A stretch of DNA of 64,000 nt from Nocardia sp. CC227C. Its GTDB lineage: Bacteria > Actinomycetota > Actinomycetes > Mycobacteriales > Mycobacteriaceae. Both the position numbers and the translations under genes were made by a program. Under the pieces are notes generated by a model. The model was not told where the DNA came from. It searched no databases and saw nothing but the letters and a program-made list of their open reading frames with translations. Positions 24,756 to 33,103 of the stretch are shown in pieces (within the stretch, counting starts at the first letter, position 1; each line of letters opens with the position of its first letter). The stretch covers positions 114,279 through 178,278 of the forward strand of contig NZ_JASITE010000015.1 in NCBI RefSeq assembly GCF_030767025.1. Reading direction: 5' to 3'.

Positions 24756-25454
24756 CTACCGCCCCACCCGGATGCGCAGCATATGGTGTGCCCCGCGCTG
24801 GAACCGGTAGGCGACCTCCCGCAGTTCGGTGCGGTGCCCGCGGCCGTGCAAGTCGTCGCGCAGCCGGTCGAGGAAGCCGACCGGCTCCCCGGTCGCCTGC
24901 ACCACCAGCGGATACACCCGCACCTCGCCGCGGCTGACCCGCAGCAGTTCCGTGAGCGCGCGCAGATGCCAGTCCGCGCCGAGCTGCTCCGCCCACGTGA
25001 ACAGCAGATGCGAGCACAGCACCAGGTCGAAAGCGGCGGTGGCGAAAGGCAATTCGGGCAGCGCGCCCGCGACGTAGTGTGCCGGTCGCGCACGCAGATC
25101 CGCGAGGAAGCGCGCTCCCGCCACGTGACGCATTGTCCGGCGACTCTCGCGATGTCGCCGTACCACCCCCATTCGAAGCTCTCCGCGTGCGCATCGATCA
25201 TCTCGTCCCCCCTCGCACAGCCCAGCTGACACACGCGCCTCGACCGCATCCGCCCCCGCCGCGTACACCGGATCGACCGCCACCACCCGCTGCCCGGTCT
25301 CGGCGGCGAAACTCGCCCCGCCCGCACAGCAATCCAGCACCCACCCGTCCAGATCCGTCGCGGACAGATCGAACATGGCGCGGTACTCGGCCGCGGAACG
25401 TGAGGTCACCAGCATGGGTGCAGAGACTGTCAGGCGGCACCCCGCCGAGTCCAC
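24756..25454 (-). CDS. Class I SAM-dependent methyltransferase with a locally shifted frame
   Basis: 232 residues as read. The SAM-binding core is visible (GWVLDCCAGGASFAAE near residue 38 and AAFDLVLCSHLLFTW near 140). Residues about 84-112 (CEGGRDDRCARGELRMGVVR) are arginine-rich and unlike the family, whereas the neighbouring frame of the same bases encodes GDEMIDAHAESFEWGWYGDIA, which matches the family pattern. Two compensating indels, one in the C6/G6 run at 25207-25212 and one near 25150, would explain this. Either a real lesion or sequencing errors. Substrate unknown. Confidence 0.75.
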   Translation of the reverse strand: MDSAGCRLTVSAPMLVTSRSAAEYRAMFDLSATDLDGWVLDCCAGGASFAAETGQRVVAVDPVYAAGADAVEARVSAGLCEGGRDDRCARGELRMGVVRRHRESRRTMRHVAGARFLADLRARPAHYVAGALPELPFATAAFDLVLCSHLLFTWAEQLGADWHLRALTELLRVSRGEVRVYPLVVQATGEPVGFLDRLRDDLHGRGHRTELREVAYRFQRGAHHMLRIRVGR

Positions 25455-25526
25455 CGGATTCGGGTCCGCCCACTGGCGCCGCGGGTAGTCGACAGCGGGC
25501 CGTGCCGCGCGTTGGCTGCCGAATTC

Positions 25527-27317
25527 TCAGCGCTGTCGCAGCATGCGGCCCGCCGCGTCGACGGCCGGGCCGGAGCTGTTGGCGTCGTGGACGAAGACGG
25601 CGAAAGCGAGGTCGCCGTCGATGCCGACGAACCAGCCGTGGGCGTGGGTGTCGTCGATGAATTCGGCGGTGCCGGTCTTGCCGAGCAGGCCGGGGATGTC
25701 GCGGAGTTGGGTGGCGGTGCCGTCGGTGATCGTCTCGCGCATCATGGTTCTCACCTGGTCGGCGATACCGGGGGGCAGTGCGGGCGGGGTGCGGTCGGGG
25801 GTGCCGGGCTGTCCCGCGACCAGGGTGGGTGCGGGGACGGAACCGTGGGCGAGGGAGGCGGCGACCAGGGCCATGCCGAAGGGGGAGGCGGTGACCTTGC
25901 CCTGGCCGATCCCCTCCTCGACGCGCAGGGCGGGGGTGTCGGCGGTGGGGACCGAGCCGGTGACGGTGGTCAGGCCGGGGGTGACGTAGTCGATGCCCAG
26001 GCCCAGTTGGGCGGCGGCGTCGGTGAGGGCGGCCGGGGGCAGGTCGACGGCCAGGCGGCCCATGGTGGTGTTGCAGGAGCGGGCGAAGGCGGTGTGCAGC
26101 GGGACCTCGCCGAGGTCGAAGTTGTTGTCGTTGGGGATGCGGCGGCCCTCGATATTCGCCGAACCCGGGCAGGCGACAATGCTGTCGGGGGTCACCGACC
26201 CGGCCTGCAACGCCGCGGACACCGTCACCGTCTTGAAGGTGGAGCCGGGCGGGTACAGGCCGGTCAGCGCGATCGGCCCTTCGGCGTCGGCGGCCGAATT
26301 CTGTGCCACGGCAACCACATTCCCGGTGGAGGGCTGCAAGGCGACGATGGTGGCCGGTTGGGCGATGGGCGTGAGCGCGGCCTCCGCCGCACGTTGCAGA
26401 CCGAGATCGAGGGTGGTGCGGATATCGGTGGTGGGCTGGGGGTCGCGGCCCGCGACCCGCTCGGTGCCCTGCTCGGTGCGGGCGCGCACCGCCCAGCCCG
26501 CGGCGGCGGCGGCCTGCTGCTGCCACAGCTCCGACAGTCCGGACAGGGTGGGGGAGGCGAGTTCCCGGTCGGTGGTCAGCAGGCGGGTCTGCGGTGCCAG
26601 CGTGACATTCGGCAGGGCTGTGAGCGCATCCCGGATCGGGGCGATATCGGATTCCCGCAAGGTGATCGCCGTGACCGTCTTGCCTGGTGCCGCATCGAGT
26701 TCCGCTTGCAGTGACGCCGCGGTGATGCTGGGGGCGATGGGGGAGAGCAGATTCGCCACGGCGGCGGTGTCGACGCCGGGCGCGAGGTTCACCAGGGTCA
26801 CCACCTGCTGTGTCATGAGTTCACCGCCGGTGCTGTCGAGCACCCGCGCGGGATCGGAGTAGACCGGGCTGTAGCTCAGCGGTCCGGTGTCCAGCCCCGG
26901 AGCGACGGCGGCCGGATCCCAGGTGACCTCGAATCCGTCGCCGGTATCGGCGGCCTTGCCGGTGGTGGTGTAACTCCACTCGTTCGCGCCGTCGGCGCCG
27001 AGCTTCCAGGTCGCGGCGAGCGTGAACGTCCCCGCGTCCTTGTCCACCCCGCGCACCTCGAACCGCACATCGGTGCCCAGCCCGTCGTAGAGCGCGCCGA
27101 GGGTGGCGACGGCCTGTGTCGGATCGGTGGTGACGGCGGCCGCCGCGCTCGGATCGTCATTGGTGAGCGCGTCGGCGAAGCTGGTGGCGACGGAGGTCAT
27201 CCGTTCGGTGGTGTCGTCGTCGAAGAGTCCGCATCCGGTCAGCGTCATGGTGGGGACGGCGAACAGCGCGAGTAGTCGTGTCCTGGTACGCACCGAGCCG
27301 ACCCTACCCGCCGCCAC
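25527..27317 (-). CDS. Penicillin-binding lipoprotein (transpeptidase, MecA-N type)
   Basis: 596 residues. Lipobox LTGC near residue 26 anchors it to the outer face of the membrane. An NTF2-like MecA_N domain (about 40-150) and a dimerisation region precede the transpeptidase domain with GSTFK (Ser359, Lys362), SCN (Ser414, Asn416) and KTG (Lys547). It matches mycobacterial PbpLipo (Rv2864c, about 600 aa) in order and length. GTG 27317 is the longest start; GTG 27293 is an alternative. It crosslinks peptidoglycan and is a beta-lactam target. Confidence 0.92.
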   Translation of the reverse strand: MAAGRVGSVRTRTRLLALFAVPTMTLTGCGLFDDDTTERMTSVATSFADALTNDDPSAAAAVTTDPTQAVATLGALYDGLGTDVRFEVRGVDKDAGTFTLAATWKLGADGANEWSYTTTGKAADTGDGFEVTWDPAAVAPGLDTGPLSYSPVYSDPARVLDSTGGELMTQQVVTLVNLAPGVDTAAVANLLSPIAPSITAASLQAELDAAPGKTVTAITLRESDIAPIRDALTALPNVTLAPQTRLLTTDRELASPTLSGLSELWQQQAAAAAGWAVRARTEQGTERVAGRDPQPTTDIRTTLDLGLQRAAEAALTPIAQPATIVALQPSTGNVVAVAQNSAADAEGPIALTGLYPPGSTFKTVTVSAALQAGSVTPDSIVACPGSANIEGRRIPNDNNFDLGEVPLHTAFARSCNTTMGRLAVDLPPAALTDAAAQLGLGIDYVTPGLTTVTGSVPTADTPALRVEEGIGQGKVTASPFGMALVAASLAHGSVPAPTLVAGQPGTPDRTPPALPPGIADQVRTMMRETITDGTATQLRDIPGLLGKTGTAEFIDDTHAHGWFVGIDGDLAFAVFVHDANSSGPAVDAAGRMLRQR

Positions 27318-27642
27318 CGGCCGAACCGGGCAGGCCGCGTCCGGAATCGGCTACCGGTGAGTGTCGCCGGCTTGCGCCGCGCAATCGTCGTCGACGTTCA
27401 AGCGCGTCCCTTGGGCCAGCAGTTTCGTCGCGGTGAGTCCGAACATGGCGTGGAAGGCGTCGCTGAAAGATCTGATCTCCCGCCTGGTCGATGGCCCCGC
27501 ACCCCGCTTTCCCAGCTGGCTGTTCTTCTGGATCGAAGCCATCGCTGCGGCAGCACTGCTCGCGAGCGTCTAGGGCGTGCGCGCCGGTATTCCCAATGGC
27601 GGGAGGTTATTACACTGCCTGGCATGATCGGAACACGCACAT
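27318..27642. other. Intergenic region before the ADP-ribosyltransferase-like gene
   Basis: 325 bases. A possible 42-residue frame at 27445-27573 (+) ends in a hydrophobic helix (SWLFFWIEAIAAAALLASV) after a GGTGAG, and a 63-residue minus frame has a faint AraC-like helix; neither is convincing. The section at 27595-27625 with TTATTACACT is AT-rich and may hold the promoter of the next gene. Confidence 0.35.
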
Positions 27643-28623
27643 GTGTCGGTGGCCGCCGACCCGGGCTCGCGGCCCAGCGGTGACCGAGTCGCGGCGTTCA
27701 CGCTTCGGGCGGGGTTCCGTGTGTTCATCAGCAGCGTCCTGATCGATCTGTGCAGGGGAATTCGCGATCGTGTGGTGAAACTCAGTGCAGCCGGAGACGC
27801 CGTGGCGGGCGCATCGCGACAGGTCGGTGGCGACGGGGCCCACGACGCGGTCGAAGGTTTCGTGCGCGAGGACGGCGAACTCGGGCGGATGGTCGGGGCG
27901 ACCGGAAAAGAGGACAGCGAGGCGTCCGCGGCAGCGCCGGAAACACCGGACGGAAGCGAATCCGCATCCCACTATTCGGTACCCGGGAGCATTGTCCGGG
28001 GCCGTGACCTCATCGACGATCTCGACTATCGCGCCCTCGACGGCGCGGGGTACGGCATCAACAGCGCCGGGCGCGCGTTGGGTGAGATAAACCGGCTCCA
28101 AGGGTTCGACGGTCTGCCCACCGTGGTGTCCTACGAGGAGATCGACAGGATCGTCGCCGCGGGAGGCGTCCGGCTGTACCGCGGCGTGTCGGAAACACGT
28201 TATGCGGCGGAGTTCAAGTCGGGTCCGTACTTTCCCGGCACCGGACAATACGGGGAGGGGACCTATGCGACACCGGACGATGGACTGGCGCTGCATTATG
28301 CCGACTATGATTCGGAGAAATTGTTGCGAATGGTGCTGAAGCCTGATGCGAAGGTAGTGGACTATCTCGACCTGTACCACGAGCAGCAGGCGGAATTGAG
28401 CTCGATCAGTGAACGTTTGGCGGAGATTCGCCGTGGGGAGCCATCGCCCGAACGGTCGGAAAGGGAAGAGGAGCTCGAATCACGCTATTGGCAGGTCTAC
28501 GATCGCGGCAAGTTCGCCGCTATCAAAGGCTACGATGCTTTTGCTGTCGGTGGCACCGAGGAGGCGGGTATGCCCCGGGAATGGATCATCCTGAATCGCA
28601 CAGCACTGGCTGTGGCGCGATAG
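27643..28623 (+). CDS. Putative ADP-ribosyltransferase-like toxin/effector domain protein
   Basis: Up to 326 residues from GTG 27643; GTG 27721 is an alternative start. The C-terminal half carries ART-fold hallmarks: LYRGVSE with Arg180, then PYFPGTGQYGEGTYATPDDG (about 195-214), and a closing KGYDAFAVGGTEEAGMPREWIILN with Glu313 as the candidate catalytic acid. Residues 85-110 are a flexible, acidic linker; the N-terminus is unclassified. The second half has lower GC and less biased codons than its neighbours, suggesting transfer. No adjacent immunity gene or secretion signal is seen. NAD-dependent modification of a host or competitor target is an inference. Confidence 0.65.
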   Translation: MSVAADPGSRPSGDRVAAFTLRAGFRVFISSVLIDLCRGIRDRVVKLSAAGDAVAGASRQVGGDGAHDAVEGFVREDGELGRMVGATGKEDSEASAAAPETPDGSESASHYSVPGSIVRGRDLIDDLDYRALDGAGYGINSAGRALGEINRLQGFDGLPTVVSYEEIDRIVAAGGVRLYRGVSETRYAAEFKSGPYFPGTGQYGEGTYATPDDGLALHYADYDSEKLLRMVLKPDAKVVDYLDLYHEQQAELSSISERLAEIRRGEPSPERSEREEELESRYWQVYDRGKFAAIKGYDAFAVGGTEEAGMPREWIILNRTALAVAR

Positions 28624-28645
28624 CCCGGATACGAGACACCAGTCT

Positions 28646-29707
28646 CTACTCGCTGTTCTTACGCGCCTTGCTCGGCTGCACGCGCGGTGGTTCGTTGGGC
28701 ATCTTCGGGTAGACCGGGGGCCAGGGTGCGTCCATGAGACCGTCGGCCATATCGCGGTCGGACATCTCGAGCAGTGGGGTGAGGGATTGGGGGACGCGGT
28801 CGGCCCAGGGGTCGCCGAATCGGGCGACGCGGTCGGGGACGGTGGCGATGGTGAGGTCGTCGGGGACGATGGTGTCCAGGTCGGACCAGGCGATGGGGGT
28901 GGAGACCTGGGCGCCGACCTTGGGGCGTACGCACCAGGCACCGAAAACCGTTTTGTGCGGGGCGTTCTGGTTGAAATCGACGAAGACGCGGCTGCCGCGT
29001 TCTTCCTTCCACCACTGGGCGGTGATGCGGTCGGGGTGGCGGCGTTCCAGTTCGCGGGCCAGCGCGACGGCGGCGGCGCGCACCTGGTAGCCGTCCCAGC
29101 GCGGTTCGAGCAGGGCGTAGAGGTGCAGGCCGCGGGAGCCGGAGGTTTTGACGCGCACGTCGATGCCGATTTCCTCGCACAGTTCGCGGGTGAGCTGTGC
29201 GGCGGCGCGCAGATCGTCGAAACCGATGCCGGGGGAGGGATCGAGGTCGATGCGCAGTTCGTCGGTGACGCCGGTGGGCGGCAGTTCGTTGCCGTCGGCG
29301 TCGAAGACCGGGGGTGCGGTGCTCTCCGCCTCCGCGCCCGCGTGCGTGGGCCACACGTGGAAGCCCAGGCAGCCCAGATTGACCGCCCACAGGATATGGG
29401 CGAGGTCGGCGGCGACCAGGGCGTCGCTGGTGGTGCCGTTGGGGGTGGACACCACGGTCGTCCGCAGCCAGTCCGGCACCGAGGCGGGCACCCGCTTCTG
29501 GAACCAGGATTTGCCGCTCGCCCCGTCCGGGTACCGCTCCAGCAGCACCGGCCGGTCCTTGATGGTGTTCATGATCGGTTCGGCGACGGCCTGGTAGTAG
29601 CGCACCAGGTCGAGTTTGGTGTCGCCGCGCTTGCTGAAGTAGATCTTGTCCGGATTGGAGATGGTGACGGTGTGCCCGTTCGCCTCGATCTCGACGGAAC
29701 CGCTCAC
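28646..29707 (-). CDS. LigD-type primase-polymerase (PolD)
   Basis: 353-residue archaeo-eukaryotic primase-fold polymerase used in end joining and gap repair. Family motifs: ISNPDKIYFSKRGDTKLDLVRYY at the start, VLLERYPDGASGKSWFQKR, the metal-binding LRIDLDPSPG (paired aspartates) and KTSGSRGLHLYALLEP. It is a stand-alone domain, like mycobacterial Rv3730c, rather than fused as in LigD. The GTG start overlaps the LigC stop by 4 bases. Partner: the ATP-dependent ligase just upstream, forming a two-protein polymerase/ligase repair pair. Confidence 0.92.
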   Translation of the reverse strand: MSGSVEIEANGHTVTISNPDKIYFSKRGDTKLDLVRYYQAVAEPIMNTIKDRPVLLERYPDGASGKSWFQKRVPASVPDWLRTTVVSTPNGTTSDALVAADLAHILWAVNLGCLGFHVWPTHAGAEAESTAPPVFDADGNELPPTGVTDELRIDLDPSPGIGFDDLRAAAQLTRELCEEIGIDVRVKTSGSRGLHLYALLEPRWDGYQVRAAAVALARELERRHPDRITAQWWKEERGSRVFVDFNQNAPHKTVFGAWCVRPKVGAQVSTPIAWSDLDTIVPDDLTIATVPDRVARFGDPWADRVPQSLTPLLEMSDRDMADGLMDAPWPPVYPKMPNEPPRVQPSKARKNSE

Positions 29708-30804
29708 GACCGTTCTCCCTTGCCGGCTTTCGCTTCGGTGAAGATATCTGCCAGTTCGGCGGGCGCGACCTCGTCGAGCTGGGCGTAGGTGCACGATTGC
29801 GGCGTGCGGTCGGTGCGGAAGCGCACCAGCCGCCCGCCGTGGCGCAGCCGCCCGGACATGACGTGCTCGTAGCGCACCTCGCCGACCAGTTCGGGGCGCA
29901 GCGGCTCCCAGGACAGGTCCTTGCCGCCGGTCCAGCGGCTGACCCCGCCCGGCATCTTGCCCTCGGCCTTGGCCTGCGCGGCGGCGTCGGCCCAATCCCG
30001 CCACGGATGGTTCTCCAGGGCGTTGGTGCGCAGCGGTTCCAGTTCGGTCACCAGTTCCTTGCGGCGTGCGGCGGTGAAACTGCTGGCCACGCCGACGTGA
30101 TGGAGGCTGCCGTCGTCGTCGAACAGGCCGAGCAGCAGCGAGCCGACGCCTTCGCCGTCCTTGTGCCAGCGGAATCCGGCGATCACGCAGTCGGCGGTGC
30201 GTTCGTGCTTGACCTTCAGCATGACGCGCTTGTCCTGGAGGTACGGCAGATCCTTGGCCTTGACCATCACCCCGTCGAAGCCCGCGCCCTCGAATCGGGT
30301 GAACCAGTCCCGCGCCTGTGCCGGATCGTCGCTGATGGGGGTGAGGTGGGTGCGGGAGAACTCGCCGTCGAGCACGGTCTCCAGCAGTGCCCGCCGCTGT
30401 TCGAACGGTTCCTCGGTCAGATCCCGGTCCCCGAGCGCCAGCAGGTCGAAGCCGACGAAACTGGCCGGGGTCTCCGCCGCCAGCTTGTTCACCCGCGACG
30501 CCGCCGGATGCAGCCGCTGTTGCAGCGTGTCGAAGTCCAGGCCGTGTTCGGTGACCACCACGATCTCACCGTCGACCACGCACTTCTCCGGCAGTGCCGC
30601 GGCCAGCAGTTCCACCAGTTCGGGGAAGTAGCGGGTGAGCGGGCGGTCGTTGCGGGAGCCGAGTTCGATCTCGGGTCCGTCGCGGAAGACGATACAGCGG
30701 AAACCATCCCATTTGGGCTCGAACAGCAGTCCGGGCTCCTCCGGAATGGCGGACACCGATTTCGCCAGCATCGGTTTGACCGGCGGCATGACGGGCAGAT
30801 CCAC
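29704..30804 (-). CDS. ligC: ATP-dependent DNA ligase, LigC type
   Basis: 366 residues, close in size to mycobacterial LigC (Rv3731, 358 aa). The adenylylation motif is EPKWDGFR with Lys31; downstream ligase motifs include ELGSRNDRPLTRYFPEL, VVDGEIVV, and VMVKAKDLPYLQ before motif V VMLKVKHERTADCVIAG. An OB-fold domain fills the C-terminus. It seals nicks using ATP. Coupled to the polymerase gene; the ATG at 30804 follows a GGAGG. Confidence 0.95.
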   Translation of the reverse strand: MDLPVMPPVKPMLAKSVSAIPEEPGLLFEPKWDGFRCIVFRDGPEIELGSRNDRPLTRYFPELVELLAAALPEKCVVDGEIVVVTEHGLDFDTLQQRLHPAASRVNKLAAETPASFVGFDLLALGDRDLTEEPFEQRRALLETVLDGEFSRTHLTPISDDPAQARDWFTRFEGAGFDGVMVKAKDLPYLQDKRVMLKVKHERTADCVIAGFRWHKDGEGVGSLLLGLFDDDGSLHHVGVASSFTAARRKELVTELEPLRTNALENHPWRDWADAAAQAKAEGKMPGGVSRWTGGKDLSWEPLRPELVGEVRYEHVMSGRLRHGGRLVRFRTDRTPQSCTYAQLDEVAPAELADIFTEAKAGKGERS

Positions 30805-30926
30805 GCGACCTCCTCGGATTACCTACCCAGGTAGACGCCGCGCCCGATCGAAACTCATCGGTCGGATACGGCGACTCCCCAAGATCGTAAGGCCGTACCG
30901 GTCAGTTTTTCGAGACCGGCGTGCCC

Positions 30927-31361
30927 TCAGCCGTCGATCCACCCGTGCTGTTCGGCGAAGGCGGTCAGGCGCTCGCGGATGGTCAATATCTCCCCGGCGG
31001 TCAGGGCCGGGCTGGCGTCGAGCAGCAGTTCGGTGATGAGCCGCCGGTGCTCCTCGGCGCTGAGTGGCCCGGCCGTCCGCTCGCCGCGCTCCTTGTTCTT
31101 GTGCCGCACCGGCCCCGTCCCCCCGACCAGTGCCAGGTTGATCGCCTTCGGCCCCCGGTCACCTTCGGTCACGTCGAATTCGAATACCCGCCCCTGACGT
31201 AGCTCGTCCTCGTCCAGGCCGATGTCGTTGACATGGACGAAAACGTCCGGGCCACCGTCTTCGGGGCGTATGAATCCGAACCCCCGTGAACTGTCGAAAG
31301 ACACCAATTTCCCGATGGACACCAACACCTGCTCCTCGTCGCCGCGTCCCTCTGCGGTCAC
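30927..31361 (-). CDS. Cold-shock domain protein with C-terminal extension
   Basis: 144 residues. Residues 12-80 form a cold-shock OB fold (IGKLVSFDSSRGFGFIRPEDGGPDVFVHVNDI) with the RNP1-like GFGFIR and RNP2-like VFVHV motifs, so RNA or single-stranded DNA binding is expected. The remaining 60 residues (EEHRRLITELLLDASPALTAGEI) are helical and not part of classical CspA. GTG 31361 is the likely start. Separate from the ligase operon by 122 bases. Confidence 0.9.
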   Translation of the reverse strand: MTAEGRGDEEQVLVSIGKLVSFDSSRGFGFIRPEDGGPDVFVHVNDIGLDEDELRQGRVFEFDVTEGDRGPKAINLALVGGTGPVRHKNKERGERTAGPLSAEEHRRLITELLLDASPALTAGEILTIRERLTAFAEQHGWIDG

Positions 31362-31745
31362 TGTAACCCGCGAACTGTCCGATGTCGGATGAAAGGGATT
31401 AATTTCGGTTGCCGCACACCGCTGAACCCCGCTGCCGCCGCGGATCTCGGACTTGGGTCGGCGGCCACTCGTAGGATGCTCAGTCCGATTGGTGCGCAGC
31501 GGGTTTCATGCCATCGCGCACGGGGCGGAGTCCGGTTGCGGTGTGCGCGAGTGGATTGCGTGTCCGGGGGTCGTCGTCGGCCCGATCCCCCGGAATCCGC
31601 CTTCCCACCCGTGGTGATATCGCAGTCTCCGGCCCGACCGGGCCACAGAGAGGGCCGGGCACCGCCTCGCTGCGGACGGCCTCGAGATACCGCCGACACC
31701 CCGCTGCTGATCTGCGGAGGGGGCGGGAACCGGCCGGTCCCGAAA
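31362..31745. other. Gene-free intergenic region
   Basis: 384 bases between the cold-shock gene (reading away) and mgtC (ending here). The first 50 bases include the cold-shock promoter and an AT-rich GGGATTAATTTCGG stretch. Long open frames exist on both strands but are high-GC artefacts without ribosome sites. I see no RNA gene. Confidence 0.4.
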
Positions 31746-32450
31746 TCATGGCCCACTCAGCTGGTCCAGGGTGCGCCAGCCGACGCTGGTCACATGAGGT
31801 TCCAGGCTCAGGCGGCTGACCGCGGACTCCATCTGCCGGTCGTCGCGGCGGTCGGAGACCAGTTCGGCGCGCACCTCCACCGTGCCCGAGCCGATGTCGG
31901 CGCTGGCGACCGACACCAGCTGGAAATCGGTGCGGGTCAGCGACTGCACCAGCAGCGCGCGGGTGTGCGCCTCGTGCGCGTCGTCGGTGCAGGCGACGAA
32001 CGAGTACCGGGTGTGCTGTTCGTCGCCTGCCTCCGGGCGGCGGTCCACCCGGCGACCGGCGGCCCGCAGCGCGGTATTGACCACGACCACCACGACCGTG
32101 CCCGCCAGCGCCGTGGGCAGCATGCCCGCACCGGCCAGCGCGCCGATCGCGGCCGAACACCACAGCGTGGCGGCGGTATTGAGGCCGCGCACGTTGAACC
32201 CGTCGCGCAGGATGACGCCCGCGCCGAGGAATCCGATGCCCGAAACGATCTGTGCCGCGACGCGGGTCGGGTCGGCGGTACCGCCGCTGAAGCCGTGGGC
32301 CGACAGCAGCACGAACAGCGTCGCCCCGGCGGCGACCAGCGCGTTCGTCCGCAGTCCGGCCATGCGCGCCCGATACTGCCGCTCGAATCCGATCACCGCG
32401 CCCAAGCTCACCCCGGCCAGCAGCCGGATGAGCATTTCCACCATGGTCAT
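31746..32450 (-). CDS. MgtC/SapB-family membrane protein
   Basis: 234 residues. The N-terminal half has four or five transmembrane helices with MgtC signatures: RLLAGVSLGAVIGFERQ, RTNALVAAGATLF, QIVSGIGFLGAGVILRDG and GLNTAATLWCSAAIGALAGAG. The C-terminal half is a cytosolic ACT-like domain. MgtC proteins support growth at low magnesium and, in pathogens, survival in macrophages by modulating ATP synthase. ATG 32450 follows GGGAG. The 5' leader contains a ribosome-site-bearing reading frame, suggesting translational control. Confidence 0.9.
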   Translation of the reverse strand: MTMVEMLIRLLAGVSLGAVIGFERQYRARMAGLRTNALVAAGATLFVLLSAHGFSGGTADPTRVAAQIVSGIGFLGAGVILRDGFNVRGLNTAATLWCSAAIGALAGAGMLPTALAGTVVVVVVNTALRAAGRRVDRRPEAGDEQHTRYSFVACTDDAHEAHTRALLVQSLTRTDFQLVSVASADIGSGTVEVRAELVSDRRDDRQMESAVSRLSLEPHVTSVGWRTLDQLSGP

Positions 32451-32484
32451 GACGCACTCCCGAGAAAGGTCGGCGCACCGCGCG

Positions 32485-32583
32485 CTACCGGGAGGGCGGA
32501 ATCCTCCGAACGAGAGCGGGTGGGACACCGAAAAACCGTGTGGCCAGCTGTCGACTCCGATATCGATCACGTCCACCAGGCAC
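32485..32583 (-). CDS. Leader peptide (uORF) of mgtC, predicted
   Basis: GTG 32583 lies 8 bases after a GGAGG and opens a 32-codon frame ending 34 bases before mgtC. The peptide is arginine-rich and ends GVPPALVRRIPPSR, with two Pro-Pro pairs. Proline-rich leaders control mgtA/mgtC-type magnesium genes elsewhere. The same leader continues in frame with mgtC on another frame, so the peptide is not proven. Confidence 0.4.
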   Translation of the reverse strand: MPGGRDRYRSRQLATRFFGVPPALVRRIPPSR

Positions 32584-32736
32584 GTCCACCACCTCCTTCC
32601 TCGTCGGACCTTCGGCACTTCGCGGTGTGACCCGTCCGGGCACCTCGCCCCAGCGAGTAAACACCCGGCAACCCGGTTTCGCCACCGGATGTGCGCGGCG
32701 CGACATCCGGGTGCGGCGACGAACTCGGCTGCCCTC

Positions 32737-33091
32737 GTGATCGAGATCGGCTCGCGCGCGAAGATGTTGGCGGCGCCGCCGGCGGACGTCTGGGATTCGC
32801 TCGCGCGGCCCAGGCGGCCGCGGGCGCGACCGTGGCTGGTATTACTCGCGGATGAGGTCGAACCGCAGATCCTGACGGGAGAAGCCGCATCGCCTCGTCT
32901 GGTCCTCGTTGTGGCCCACTCGGCCCGACGACCGCATCGAGTTCGCACTGACCGCGGTCCGCGGGGAGACCCTGCTCGGGTTCACCCTGCGCACCCCGGC
33001 GTCGGCTCCCGACGAGAGCAAGGCCGGGCACCTGCGGCGGCGGCTCAACCGGTTGCTGTTCGCCGACCTGCGCTACTCCTACGGCCAGTAG
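32737..33091 (+). pseudogene. Frameshifted SRPBCC-like protein
   Basis: Two frames together make one SRPBCC/polyketide-cyclase-like protein. From GTG 32737 the first frame reads RAKMLAAPPADVWDSLARP ... VEPQILTGE; the continuation RLVWSSLWPTRPDDRIEFAL ... HLRRRLNRLLFADLRYSYGQ is in the next frame. Removing one G in the GGGAG at about 32876-32880 joins them smoothly. It is either an inactivated gene or a base-call error. Role unknown; relatives bind hydrophobic ligands. Confidence 0.6.
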
Positions 33092-33103
33092 CCTTCGGCG
33101 GCA

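Noticed and set aside
27351..27542. 63-residue minus frame with an AraC-like helix (SFSDAFHAMFGLTATKLL)
   Set aside because: Too short, overlapping another candidate frame, and with no N-terminal domain; similarity could be chance.
27445..27573. 42-residue membrane peptide on the plus strand
   Set aside because: A hydrophobic tail is present but there is weak ribosome binding, and no conservation evidence; kept only as a note in the intergenic entry.
32590..32660. M-box (ykoK) magnesium riboswitch before mgtC
   Set aside because: Some conserved-looking blocks occur, but the terminal GACGCCAA-type core is not recognisable; a covariance search would be needed, so no riboswitch is annotated.
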